This document shows positions 1-12,771 of a stretch of 64,000 nt of DNA, in pieces. Under the pieces are notes generated by a model. It saw only the letters and a list, made by a program, of their open reading frames with translations, searched no databases and was not told the DNA's origin. Numbering within the stretch: position 1 is the first letter of the stretch; the number at the start of each line of letters is the position of its first letter. This stretch comes from Verpa conica (taxonomy: Eukaryota; Ascomycota; Pezizomycetes; Pezizales; Morchellaceae), in assembly GCA_033030425.1 (NCBI GenBank), contig JAUFSD010000004.1, forward strand, positions 372,001-436,000. Direction: 5' to 3'. The position numbers and the translations under genes were made by a program.

Positions 1-1995
1 GGACGGAGATGCAAATGGAAGGAGAAGAAAGGGCCGGTATTCGGCGAGAGTACCGCTGCCTTACCAACGGCTCCTTTTTTGGCCCTTCGGCTCATGGCTA
101 CTACGCTCGGGGGTCGATATGAAGTCCGTTCCTGCCCAGCCCAGCGATGATGATAACGATGATGAAAACGTTCACGAAGCTTTTCATGGGATGCGTGTCT
201 CGATAAGTCTGGGATGAGGCTACGGAAGCCGTTTTGCACGCGGCCCCGCATCACTAGATCCCTTAGGAATCAATTGGATGGATAGTGTAAGCGGATGCAT
301 ACATATCTAGACGCTGCTCTCTTGTGACGATTCGTTAGTCGTTACGTATATACCCATTCACGTTGGTGAAACCCTGAAGCCGTATTATTTCTTGGGAGAC
401 TAGTCCAAAGGCAGAGTACATGTCTTAGGTAAGATGTAGACAACAGACGCCTCACGCCTCACAGAAGTGTAACTTGTAGATGGCCTTCCCCTTCCTTCCT
501 CTGGCGTAACTAACTACCGATCGTGGAGCAGTATCAATTGCACAGACAGCTAAGTAGCGATGCGTTTTTTCTTTATTTCTCGGCGCAAGCGAACAGACGA
601 CGTGCCGACACCCCGATGAACTTCGCATCGGCGGTAGCTGCTAGACTCTGGGGCACGCGGGTCTTGCCATGGGTGTCCTCTTCTCCCTTGACGTGGGGAA
701 GGGGGTACAGATACTTCAAGGGCTCAGTCCAAAACCCCGTCGTCATTTTGCTAAATATCCCCGTAGAAATTCACACTGGGGGATCAGCAATCTAAAGTAA
801 GGGAGCTAGGGAGTGCAGTCCAGGTAAGTGGCCTCGGCCTTCTGAGAGCTTTAGGGCTTGTATGTCAGGCTATTTTCTGACTTCATTTGAAGCGAGGAGT
901 TTAGGTAGTTTACATCTCAGTTCATACGATAATCTGACCGGGGGGGGAGTGGACTCGTGTGCGGTTTGGACCCCTTACCAAACCGATGCTGTGGCTGAAT
1001 CGTGAATCTTCTAGGGAGCTTCTGTGGCAGGCAGTAACAGTGCGTAGACCGAGCACTTGCATAACCCTACAATGGTCTCAAACTCGCCGGGCAATTTTTT
1101 TAGCATGCATACATATCATACTATTATTATTATTACCATTTGCAAGGCATCACACACATCCGCTCCTCTGGCTTCCTGTTCTCCGCGCACATCTGCACTC
1201 ACTAAACCGTCTGCCTGCACCTCTGCAGCTTTCACTGCACTTCTGCACTTCGAATCCATCCATCTCTCTCTCTCTAACCTCCCCCATGCAGGTGTGGTCA
1301 CGGTAAAAGGGTGAAGAAGGTGGAGAAAACAAAAATATCTTACATTCCTTTGCTCGTTCTCGGTCTTTTCTCATCGTCATCACTACAGCTCCCCCCATCC
1401 CTTCCTTTTTTTAATATTATAAAACCGTCCCATCTATTTCCATATCTGAATATCCCGGTAAATCCAGCGGTACCTTACATACCGTAAACACCATCCCACC
1501 CACCACACCCCCCCTCCTCCCTGCCACTTTCAAAATTCGAATCCATTATCAACAACCCCCAACCTGCGCCGCATAGACGTATCCTCTTTAAGCGGCTCCA
1601 GATTCAAAAGTTGCAACGGTCTCTCTTCGGGCTTTGATCGGCCTTCCTCTTCCAACTCCCGAAGTTTTGTGCTACAACGCTGGCCACCAAGCGAAATCCC
1701 ACCCCCATTTACTATCCTTTCTCGTCTACCGTGCAGCAACTGAATTTATATCCACCCACCACCACCACCCCCCCCGGCATATATCTTCCTTCCTTCCCTA
1801 TTCTAAAAGGTAAGAAATCCCCCCCCTCCAATTATCCTAATTAACCTTTGGGATATACCACATTCACCGTTGGAACTCCAATTAATCAATCATAAGCCAG
1901 CAGTACGACAGATCCTCGATTAGTACCCTCGACTGGGAAATAAGCCTTACACACACACATTCTTTTATATATATACACACACGCTCACTTATGTT
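1..1995. other. Intergenic region and upstream region of the CRIB protein gene
   Basis: No convincing coding region. The last 700 bases before the first gene are pyrimidine-rich, with C runs, CCACC repeats and, at about 1948-1983, a CA/TA dinucleotide stretch. This is what fungal promoters and 5' leaders often look like. Short open frames here have no protein-like composition. Confidence 0.6.
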
Positions 1996-4133
1996 ATGGT
2001 GGGGCCCTCAAAATATCGAATGCAGTTCATAAATAAGACTACATCCCGACCCAATTCTCACGAACTGTCGCCTGAGGATCATCCGGAAAATACCAGCAGC
2101 AGCAGTAGCAGCAACAATAAGAACAACATGGACGCAGTTTACATATATGCAGCTGGCCCTGCGCCTGTCAAGATGATAAAGAGAAGGGAGTCACGCATAC
2201 GGTCATCCCTCTTCGGTAATGGGCATGTAAAGCGTGGGAGTTTTGAACTAGCACCAGATGAGACTGAAACTAGTGGGATGAAGAGCCCTTCAAGATCGAT
2301 GACTAGCAGCACTGCTTCAGAGGATAAAGAAAACTTGTCGTTCCTGAATCGGAGGAAGCTAAGGAAGTCTACATCACACGCCAGCCTTGCCTCAATGTCA
2401 ACTGCATATGAGAATCAGCGACAAGAGAAGCTTGGGCGTAGAGGGTTTGCAGACTTGCTGAGGGGGAATGGAGGGAAACAAATATCACCCATTCGACCAT
2501 CAATTGGTATAAAGAACTGACTCACTCTTCTGGATGAGCAATTGCTAAGTGAGTATCTATAGGTTCACGGAAGCTTACGCACCCAATAAGCAAGCCATTC
2601 AACTTTTCTCATGTCACTCACACCAATTCCCAAACTTTCGGTCAGATCCAGAAGACAGAGGACAGTGTATTGGTTCAGGATTGGCACAAAGCTGTACGAG
2701 AATCTGGGATGCCTAGTTCTAGGATGCCTGGTGCAAGACGGAATACCGAGTCAACGGTTGTAGTAACACCTTCAACAGTCGCTCTCCAGCGTACTGCTTC
2801 AATTCGCTCAAGGAAACGGGCCAACACAAACTTGTCAATCTCTCCTAAGGGGTCACTTGTAGATCTTCGCCCGGGCTCTCCACAATCACAAGAAAACATT
2901 CGCTATACATGTCCTATGTCACCACCTCCAAGAACCACCTCAAGGCATTGCCTTCGAAGTCTTGCAGAGAACCCAACAGAGGAAGATCTTGAAGAGGGCG
3001 AATGTGTATTCCGGCCAGGACGTGATTCGGTATTCCTATTGAGCAAGGTACCAGAGAAGATGATGGGTGATCAACTGAGTGACTCAGACTCATCTAGCTC
3101 ATCAACTCGAGATGAGTTTGAGGAGGGCGTTTCAGAACTTCGTTCATCAAAATCAACACCTGATTTACTTTCATTACGGCACATGAGCTACCTTTCGGCT
3201 GGGAGACGGCCCGTTAGCCAAGTCAGCCAAGTCTCTGATACTCTCAGCGGCACATTCGCGCCCCCAAGCCCTCAAAGGATGTCTATGGCTGCACGACGCA
3301 TGTCTCGGAGAATCTCTATGCGTCCTGATGCACTCACTGAGGACGTCAATGCTTTCCTTGACTCATGGGAGGAGGACATTGACTGGTGCTATGAACACGA
3401 GGTTGATGCGGACTGCGAGTTTGATTGGGACAGGTCCGAGTACGGGATCGTACCTACACCTGAGTCCTTGACAATCAACAACGATATGTTGAAGGTCCCT
3501 GGAGGGAAAGAAGAGTTTATCCTCGTAGAGAAGAGGATCACTGGTGTGTTTGAAGACAAACTTCTTCTTCCTCCTTCTCCTCAACTGACCTCGTTCCCCG
3601 ATTCGACCATTGGACTCGCCGACGGCGGTTTTGAACCATATGAGCCAGAAAACGAGGACATCATCTTCCGTGCGGCCTCAACCGCGCTGAGACACCGCTC
3701 GATCAGTTCTGCCGCGTCTCTCCCAGACCTCATCCACAGCAGGTCCTGCCGCGACGAGCTCAACCGTGTGGCAAAACAACTCGACGATCACATTGCGGCG
3801 CTCAACCAAGAGACTTACTCAATCCGGCCTATCAGCACAAACACCCGTGATCCTCATGCCTTCTACTTGGGAAGCCGAACTAGAGCGTATTCGGAAGCCA
3901 CATGTGTCACTCTTTGCTCTGACACAGACACCATCACTCCCATCGATACAAACGAGATCATCACTCCTTCTAGTTCGGCCCACAATTCATTTCAGTTTAC
4001 CAACAGGGACGATGGTCGTGCGGAGAAGGGTCTGTCATTCCCTGCAGCCGCCCTCCCTGGCGTCATTGAGTTCGCTCCTAACGGCATGCACCACATTGCT
4101 CCTGAGGAGCAAGAATTCATTCATTTCATCTGA
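1996..4133 (+). CDS. CRIB (PAK-box/P21-Rho-binding) domain protein, two exons
   Basis: Exons 1996-2506 and 2563-4133 give 693 residues; the 56-base intron starts GTATAA and ends CTATAG. Splicing rebuilds a CRIB-like core, ISKPFNFSHVTHT, at residues 179-191, which neither frame shows complete with its context. It matches the ISxPxxFxHxxH part of the motif that binds GTP-loaded Cdc42 or Rac. A second conserved-looking block lies at about 430-461 (core EEDIDWCYEHE), acidic and rich in Trp and Cys. The rest is Ser/Arg-rich and probably disordered, with many possible phosphorylation sites. There is no kinase domain, so this is a Cdc42-effector-like scaffold rather than a PAK kinase. The start could also be Met45, in a better conserved-looking context. 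The family assignment is from the CRIB core; the cellular role in polarity is inferred. Confidence 0.84.
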
Positions 4134-7100
4134 TCGGACTGTGTTCATCCTGTACAATTTATGCTTTGATTTCTGGAGGTGTATATTGTTTCTTGTACTA
4201 TTATTACAGGAGGGGAGGGAAATGGATTTCCCCTAACTTCCACTCATCTATCGTTGCCTAACCGGCTATTTTTTTATTTCCTAGATTTACTTGTGATTAT
4301 ATTCTTGGGGTGCTGGCTCTTTCTTGTTTCATCATTTTTTTCTCTACTAGTGTTGATAAACGGGGATTGGGGTGTTAATTGCGGCTTGCGTAAAATCTTT
4401 CGTTTTTTTTTTTTTTTTGCTTTTGTTGTATTTCAATTGCTAACTGGGTCTGCATTCTACATATTTCCTTTGTCACGGTGGTTTAAAAACGGCTGGGTGT
4501 GGTGGTGGTTTTGTACCTGTTTGTTTAGGAAAAGCGAAAGGGATTGAACAAAAAAAGAATCGAAGAAATGAAGGTGACATGTACTTTGGGTACTTGTCTA
4601 CTTTCAGCACTTTAACATACTGTATCATTTTATTTCCTTTGTAATTGTTCCCTGGACCAGGCTCTTTTTCCTTTGTGAGGGTTTGGAATGGGTTTCGCGG
4701 GGTCGGCGGTCGTTTCGAATTCGCGGTTTTCATTTGTTATAAGGGGGGGGTACTGGCTTTGGCATATGCGGGGCGGGGGGACCGGGAATGGGTTTTTTTT
4801 TTTTTTTTTTAGAAGTACGGTGAATATTTTATCTTGGTTATAAACCTATTGAAGAAAAAAAGTTCCTATACCTAACTACTATTTAGTTTTCCACTATCTC
4901 TTTTCATTCTTTCGTCATTTATAGAGATCTTGTGAGTTATCTCATGTATATGCTACATACATGTACCTTAATTACAGGAAATATAGTCCCTGTGAATCAC
5001 CAATTGGCCCCCGCCCCACGCACAGCATGTGAATGTATTTAGTATTCGGAGTGCTCCGGTACTCCGAGTTTGCCTTAATATTCTCCCGAGGTATTCCTAT
5101 AAGGGGATTTTAAAAAGGACTTGGAATATTCTGGGTTGAGAGAACGTGATTTTTGTGTGTGTGTGGTATCTATGTTTTCCCAGGGTCCCGTCCGCGGCAT
5201 TATGCAGCGCCTACAGGCTAACCGCTATAGCTTCTGGAAGCGGCTGTTGATGAGTTCGGAGGGGGCAGGGCATGCGACGTATGTACAAAATATTATTCTT
5301 TTTTTGTAAGCCGCCTCCTCGGTGCCGCGGTGATAATCATTGTAAGTACAGATTTGGGGTGGGGGGGGGGGTGTTAGGAGGGGTTCGTCTGGTACTTTTA
5401 CTATCTCAAGCCCTCGTATCGATATCTACTTTGGAATATCTAGGCGGGTTGATTGTAATCTAGATTGATGCACTCTTGGTTTCGCCTATATATGTGCGTA
5501 CATGTATAGTATTAAAGCTCGGTTCAGTAATCTAGGGGGGGGGGGCATATGTATAGTATAGTAGAGTGCAGTATGTATGTACAGTATAGTACAGTTGGAA
5601 CTGTATTTCTCCTCATCCTCCAATCAATCCAATCCCTCCCATCCTTTCATCCATCCCTTCCTTCCCCCTATCAACTGCAGTTTTGTGCTTTTCCGGAGGC
5701 GAGTGGACATCTGACGATCCGTGCCTGTCTGTTCCATCCGTCTGTGCCTTGTGCCTTGTGCCTGAGTAGCCCTTTTTTCTCTCTCTCTCATTCTCCCTAG
5801 CCTGTACCAGCATTCCGAACCCCCCCCCTGGCATAGCGCTGCCCTATGTCCCTATGTAATTAAGTCCTTTGTATTACAGAGCTGGAGTTTACTTGAATTT
5901 CCACTTATTAATTTAGGAAAAATGGTGGCGTTGAACTTTAGCCCCACCCCCCCCCCCACCCCTGGTTTCTTTGTCATATCGTATAAACCCTAGACCTGGA
6001 GGGAAAGGGAAAGAAAGAAAGAAAAAAACCGTTAAATGTCAGGCAGGTAGGATAAACGGCTGCTTAGCAAATGAAAAGAGAAGGGGAAAAAAAAACTAAA
6101 CGGTCAGCCGAGCGGGCCGCTGAACGTGAAATGTGGCGTTAAATTACAATATCATGTGCAAAGAAAGTCATGTGCAAAGAAAAAAAAAACATCTGTACAA
6201 TTACCTACAAAGTACAGAATTGAGTATAAGACTACGTAAGGATAGAAATGAAAGTATCTGCTTTTTGTTTCTTCTTCTTTCCCTTTCTTTACTTACAGGA
6301 TCTAGAGCTCTCCGCGCAGCGGGTTATGTTAATCAGCACGCACGGGTAGGTACATATGTACATGTAGGCCCCGCTTGAGAGGGGTATTCTCTAGTGGTAC
6401 TTTTCTTTTCCCCTTCGCCTATGTACTTTTTGGCCTCCCCCTGTAGTGCATACCTCCCCGGAGTCCAGGTCATGCTCATATCAGTTGCATACCTGTTATC
6501 GCCTTTGATATGCACGCAACGCGGATGAGAGAGAGGGGGGGGAAGATGAGGCTTAATCGATTTCGAATCCGAAAGCACAATTGCATTCTGGACGTTGTTA
6601 TTGTTGTAATAATAGGTATATGCAGGACCGGTATTTCGCCCGAGGGTATTTTTGCTTTATTTTTGCACTTTCTTCAACAAACTCTTCTTCTTTAGGAGGG
6701 TAATTCCCGTGTCATGGTTCAGCTTGTAAAAAAAGTTATCCTCTCTCTTTTCTCTCTATCTTTTTTTTTTTTTCCTTTCCCTTTCTCCACCCCTTCCTGT
6801 ACCTACGGCACATAGTGTATAATAGCTAGGTATGTAATTTACCATCAAACTGCCCTCTTCTTCCCTGTCGTCTGCGACTTTGCTGTGCTAGGCCTAACTA
6901 TACACTAATATCAGAATAACCGGCAGTCTGGCCATGCCGCATGCAACGAGTGATGCTTACGGTAAGGTAAGCCACTTTGGCCAACCCCAAAGCAGTTTTG
7001 CCGATCCGGATCCCCTAACGATCTACAGGGGCTCAAAACCCTCCTCTATTCCTATTTAGGGATGTGTAACAAAATCCATCCGGAACCCTCCATCTCTCAC

Positions 7101-10100
7101 CTCACCTCACCCCCCCCCCTCCCCGTTGTCACCAACTGCTAGGTCCCTGGATATTTAATCTAAACATATCTATCAAAAAACCCATGTCCCGTTACGCCTT
7201 ACCAACACACCTGGTATATTTTTTTTCTTTCAAATTCGGAAATATATTTTGAATACTGTCAGTCCGACTCAGCAGAACTGTAGATTGGGAGGAATTAAAC
7301 CCCCCCCCCTCCCCTCCCACTTCCTAGAAAAATACAGCTCGAGCCGATTGATTTGAAAGATTTTTTTTCAAATCCCGCGGGTAGGAGAAAGACGGGTTAC
7401 GAGAATATGCATTAGATATCCCGAGTGAATTTTAATAAATAAATAAATAAAAAAAAACTTATTTTTGAGTACATACGGAACAGGTGTTTCTATTTTCTCT
7501 CTCTCTCTCTCTCTATCTGCTCCTTCTCTTCAACCCGTGCCGGTAAGAATGCCGTTACTACAATTCCTTCAAAAGACGGAATAATCCAGACCGCGGCGAA
7601 TTGTTGCATATCGGAGTGCCCGCTCGCGCTTTCGCATGAAGGGAACGGAAAGGGAAAAAAAAAAGGAAAAAGAAAAAGAGGCTACAGATGATCTTCTATC
7701 TCTATCTCTATTCGCAATTCGAATTAAGTAGATCTAACATATCCAAGATTACGCAGTAGAGATATGCGATAATTTAGATTATCATTTTTAATCTCCCCCT
7801 CTCACTCTCACACTCTCACTCACTCTCTCGGCTACTTGAGCCAGGGGGGGCTGTGTATGGGGTTTGTAATAACAGCGGGTCCACACGGATAAGGAACTTA
7901 ACTCGGAATTTCATATATAGACTATATAGCGTAGCCGTGCCGTACCCGAGGCCGGAAAAAAGCCATGTTTTTTTATTATTTGAGTGGGACCCGAGTTCGG
8001 TTTTCTCTGGTTAATCTCATATATTTGCAGATCTGGGGAAGGGTCGGTGGAGCCGAGACGCGTGGAGTTGATGTGTCGAGGGGTGGTTTTTCTATACCCG
8101 TAATTTTATACCTAGGATCTACTCAAAGGGTAAAGTCTGAAAGAAAGATACACCCCCCACCCCCCCATAAGTTACAGTTGATTGTAGTACCTCGAGGTGA
8201 TTGAATGCTTTACGAATGGGGATCTCCTAGTCACCTTGTGATATCGGTACACAGATAGGTATGTGGGTCTGTGGTAGTATCATTGACAAGTGTGGTTGTG
8301 CTTGAATCATGCGATGATGATGTAACGTCGGTGTCATCTGTAGTGTTTTTGAACGAATGAGCTACTGGCTGGCAGAAGTCAAAAACGTGGCACCGATTAT
8401 TACTGTCACGCTTCCGTTTCGGGACCATCTACTATTCATGCCAAGAAAAAGACAAACCCTAACCCATTATATATTCACAGAAAGGTAGAAGCTTAATGTA
8501 GGTCGCAATCTACAGTTCTCCACCTGCATTTCCGGTAGAACTAAGAGAGTAGGGCTGAGAATTCTCTTAGAGTACCTGTTTATGAATGCATCTGGTACAT
8601 AATTCTGGATTTCCGCAAAAGACGGCTATTAGTCTCTAAGTAGAGGTTGGGGGGGTTGGGAAGTATACAAAGCAATTATGGTTTATATTCCAGTATAATT
8701 TTCGACAAATAATACGTTCCGTTGGCCCACGGGGGGGTAACCCCGGTCACACTACTCTCTCTCACTCTCACATCACGTAGTGTGTTTTGCGTGCATATTG
8801 CGTTTCGTAGTACAAAGGCAGCTAAACATCAAAGCAGGCAGCCAAAGGAAGGAAGAGAAGAAGAAAAAGAAAAAAAGGGAGAAATCAATAAGCGAAATAG
8901 TCTGTGTATCAGAAAGTCGTACCTGCTTCTAACCGCAGCCGGGTATTCCATCATCATCTCTCCCTCTCTCTCTCTCGAGAAGAATAGTCAGACCTGAGCG
9001 CTCTTTTGGAAAGAACCACTGGAAACCGTTAAAGATGATACAAGTTGGTGGTACAGAATATTAGATGCGGCGGTTCCACTCCGACACCTCCGAAGGGGAA
9101 GGTAGGGGTGTGTAGGTTGGGTAGGACAGCATCACTTTGGAGCCTCCGGTACTTTTTTTTTGTGGGATCGGCAGATGACGCGGCAAAAGACATGCTGTAT
9201 GCGCATCAGCCTTATGTATCGGCGGTCGTCTGATGGTTATTCTCCGTCTCTGCAGAATACTGAGACATGGCTACTGACAGCAGATATTTGCATACTTGAT
9301 AGGTAACAAGAATCTTGAATACTTACTATTATCGACTATATGGCGAGCTCGGCATCTTAGATATTCAGATTTTTTTCTCTTTCTTTTCTTCTTTCCTAAA
9401 TAAATATAAAAGAAATAAAAATAATGTCTCTCATTTTTGCGTAAGTATGTAGCTACTGGAAATGATTTCTTGTTTTGTTTTTGATAAAACCTACAGCCTC
9501 CTCCGGAGAAACAGTGTAGTGGCTTGGATAACCCTAGGAGAAAAGTGTAGATCTATTTTTCCTCGCTTGTTTCCCCCCTTTAGTATCTAATGGTTACACT
9601 TTGTTCTCAGCCTCAAAAAAAAAAAAGTGCCGAGTTTCGCCCTAGTCGGGCATCAATCGATGGTTGAGATCTCTGCCTTCCTATTTGAAATCAGGAACAG
9701 GAATTTGTTTACAGATTACCGATTTTATTAGCTAAAAATTATGTGTAGTTACAGATGCGGCGTAGACCTTTCCCTCTCCCCCCTTTAGGGTTTCAAGGCA
9801 GTACTGATGACGAACTCACAAGGGAAATCCATGTAACGACAAAACAAAACAAAAAAAACAAAAAAAACACTACTTAGAAAAAAAAAAAACATGGAGAGAA
9901 TACTACCTTCAAGACACGGGACTAGTGAAATAAATGCGCTGGCAATTTTTCTGTCGGATTCACAAAGGGGAATTCTCGCGACCGGGCTCTAGATCTAGTT
10001 ACAGGCGATATTTGAGGGGATTTAAAAGAGGGGGGGAAGAGAAAAGGAATCAACTGAGACATTTGGTTAGCCGCCGTACCTGACTACATGTCACTCATTG

Positions 10101-11016
10101 CTTCACATCACCATCTGTCATTCGTAGCCTGGATATCACGGTATCTTCCCTATTCTATCATGTGGATACAGGCGTATTGGGGTCTGGATCACTCGGGTCT
10201 GGATCTAGGGTAGGTGCTGGCTTTTATTGGTTCCTGGACTGCAACATATCATCTATGGACACCGGTATTGAAAGGTTATATTCACAGTGTTGGTTATATT
10301 TACCAATAGGGCCGAGATGGGATATCAGGAGTTGTGTCGGGGCCTAAGCGGACGTATTCTTTGCAGGTCTAGATCACGGGACTCTGGACGCTAATACGAG
10401 TGATAAGACATGGTTGAGGCTGGGCTCATAGCTAAGCCACAGGCAAATTAAACATTTTTAAGGCATCAAGCTGTCTCTAGAGTTAATCTCTTGCCGCCTA
10501 CAATGATTCAGTATCGGGTTTTATATCCCTGAGACTAACAAATCCACAAGCTAAGACGAGACGAGATTTTGTTGGAGTTGGTTCCTCCCGTCTTGCTCTA
10601 ATAATTGGTTGCGTGGAGATGAGCACAAGCCAGACTGCACACATAGCCACTTTATTCGCCAAAGAACTGAGACCACTAACGGATCATCCATCAGCTCGAA
10701 TCATAGTCAAGCATTCGGTGCTAAATAGATTGACGAGTAACGGTTTGACCATGCGTCATTTTTGCCCTCACCAACTGTCATTCGCAAGCCTGCATGCTTC
10801 AGAATTGGTCTGTGCTTCAAGTCACCAGTTAATGTTGGCTCGCCCGAGAAGCGAGGCCAACAATTCATTCATGTTGAGACTTCTCTTGATTGATCATCGT
10901 TTTTGCTTGAAAGACATACTCTCTAAAGTCCTAGTACTGTACAAATGTATACAAACCGCAGTGCATACATAACGCCCAGCAAAGGAAATCCCCCCCCCCC
11001 CAACGTAATAAACCGT
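4134..11016. other. Long gene-poor spacer (about 6.9 kb)
   Basis: I see no supported gene. The stretch is dominated by homopolymer runs (G or C at about 4741, 5358, 5537, 5946, 7110, 7300 and 10990; T at 4793-4810), CT tracts and A/T-rich segments. Open frames are short, mostly under 100 codons, and their translations are low-complexity. The first few hundred bases are probably the 3' UTR of the CRIB gene. The longest frame, 10613-10972 (+), shows no recognisable family. Confidence 0.6.
4793..4810. repeat. Poly(T) run, 18 bases
   Basis: Uninterrupted T run in the spacer downstream of the CRIB protein gene. It has no evident function and is prone to length error in sequencing. Confidence 0.9.
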
Positions 11017-12771
11017 CTATGAGACAGGCACCACAATGCGGTCGACATCAGGAGCTATCGCACAACAGTTAGCATAAAATTCTCTCGGCATCAACATCGG
11101 GGCGAACATACCCCAACCGCCATTAACCCCCGCAACCCTCAATGTATTTCCCGTTCCACTATTCAGGTTCGCTGTGATACTAGCTACACCCGTGATCTGT
11201 CCACTACCAGTCGGAACAAACGCAATCCTCTGTGTAACACCATTCACGGTAATATCTGCAAATCTTTGGGTAGTATCACCATTTGTGTACCTCATACGCA
11301 TGGTTGTACGGGTTGCCGTCGAAGAGAAGATCCCGTTGAATGTAAGGGTCCCACCGGTGGTACCACCAATGTATCCGACTGAAGTGGTTCCAGAGCAGTC
11401 AGTGCAGCTGAGGATTTGGGTACCGGTAGTGAGTGTATTGGTACTAGACTCAGCTTCGTAAGAGTTGTCGGCGGGCGGGGTAGACCAGGTCCCAGCGGCA
11501 GCGTTGATGACCCAGTTGTAGTACCAGGTTAGAGATGCAGTTGTACCGGAGATCGTGAGGGGAAGCCAGACATAGCTATTTGTATGAGGGTTAGTAATTG
11601 ATATGATACTAGATTAATATATCAATAACATACGTGGAAGACATCAAGTTGCTTGAGACCCATCGGTCACCCATATACCTAAAACAAAATTAATATAGGT
11701 TCATGAAATAAAAACTTCCAAGTGGTGGATCCTTACATAAAGTTATCGCCAATTGGCAGAATAAAAGTGGTCTGAGATGTATGGGTATTGGTTCCAGAAG
11801 GCGCAACTAGTTTTCAATAGAGTTAGTAATGATAAATTTCTTATACCCTTCAATGATATATTTTCTTACAATTTGCCCAGGCTGACCATGGCCCGCTTAG
11901 GCTTGTCGCAGTAGAATACTTATTATCGTTTGCATCTGCATAGCGGTTAATATAAATTTAACTAGGAGAGATATTTTGTAACATACTCCATCCAGTAAGT
12001 TGACTAGCAAACATAAAGTACACTCCATTCTTCTTGATGACAGCAGGAGACTCATACTTCTCAGCCCAGGTGTATACATTCGACGTAACATTCAGATAAT
12101 CGTCAGAAAGACGGTTGATGCGAAGTCCGTTAACTCTCTGTTAAAGGAATGCAAGTCAGCCAATAATAACAAAACACCTGGGGAAAAGCAACTCACGTCT
12201 TCGGTCAACAAATAACCAGCACCATCAGTATCTTGATAAAGGCCCATATCCCTCGACTGGAAGCCCAACGGCTGGAAGCTTCCTCTATAGGTATAGGATC
12301 CACAAACACTGCTACTAGTTGCGACGCCAACCTTCGCATCTCCGTAGTTGCTCGAGTCGATATGCATATACATGACATACTGCGAAGTAGCCGAGTTATA
12401 GAGAACCTTTGGCCTCTCTACAACTCTGTTCGGGCCAAGGTCACCAGAGTCTTGTATAGTGAGGAGGGAGTTTACAAAGGTCCAATCGATAAGATTGGTC
12501 GAGGAGTAGCAGCGAATGGACTGGAATGCATATCCATTAAGTTTATTTTCGCCGATCAGGTAATATGTCGATCCGACTTTGATGATACCTGCTCCGTGAG
12601 CTTGGATGTGTGCTTGGGAAGTCGGGGAAGTCCAGGAACCACCGGAAACCTATAATTTCATTTTATTAGAATATTCCTCGCCTAATTGGGAAATATTCTT
12701 ACGATTTGGAGAGAAGCATTGACAGCACCCGAGAAAAGCACTGCCCCGAGGGCAACGATATTGAACAACAT
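11017..12771 (-). CDS. Secreted GH43 exo-beta-1,3-galactanase with C-terminal CBM35
   Basis: Seven exons in coding order: 12703-12771, 12197-12649, 11987-12137, 11870-11935, 11737-11806, 11634-11678, 11017-11575. They give 470 residues, with six GT-AG introns of 51-63 bases. Residues 1-19 form a signal peptide (MLFNIVALGAVLFSGAVNA), so the enzyme is exported. A GH43 five-bladed propeller domain follows, with QAHGAG near residue 39, then a CBM35-like galactan-binding module from about residue 315 to the end (YEAES; GTTSVGYIGG). The family removes galactose units from beta-1,3-galactan backbones, for example plant arabinogalactan proteins. E101 (VERPK), E203 (YESPA) and Q258 (SQTTF) line up with the three catalytic residues I recall for the Phanerochaete enzyme (E102, E208, Q263), so it looks active. 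Substrate is inferred from the family. Confidence 0.92.

Noticed and set aside
10613..10972. 119-codon plus-strand frame
   Set aside because: No family resemblance; a lone frame in a long gene-poor spacer.
12233..12655. 140-codon plus-strand frame
   Set aside because: Lies antisense to exon 2 of the GH43 gene, whose splice-consistent protein explains the region.
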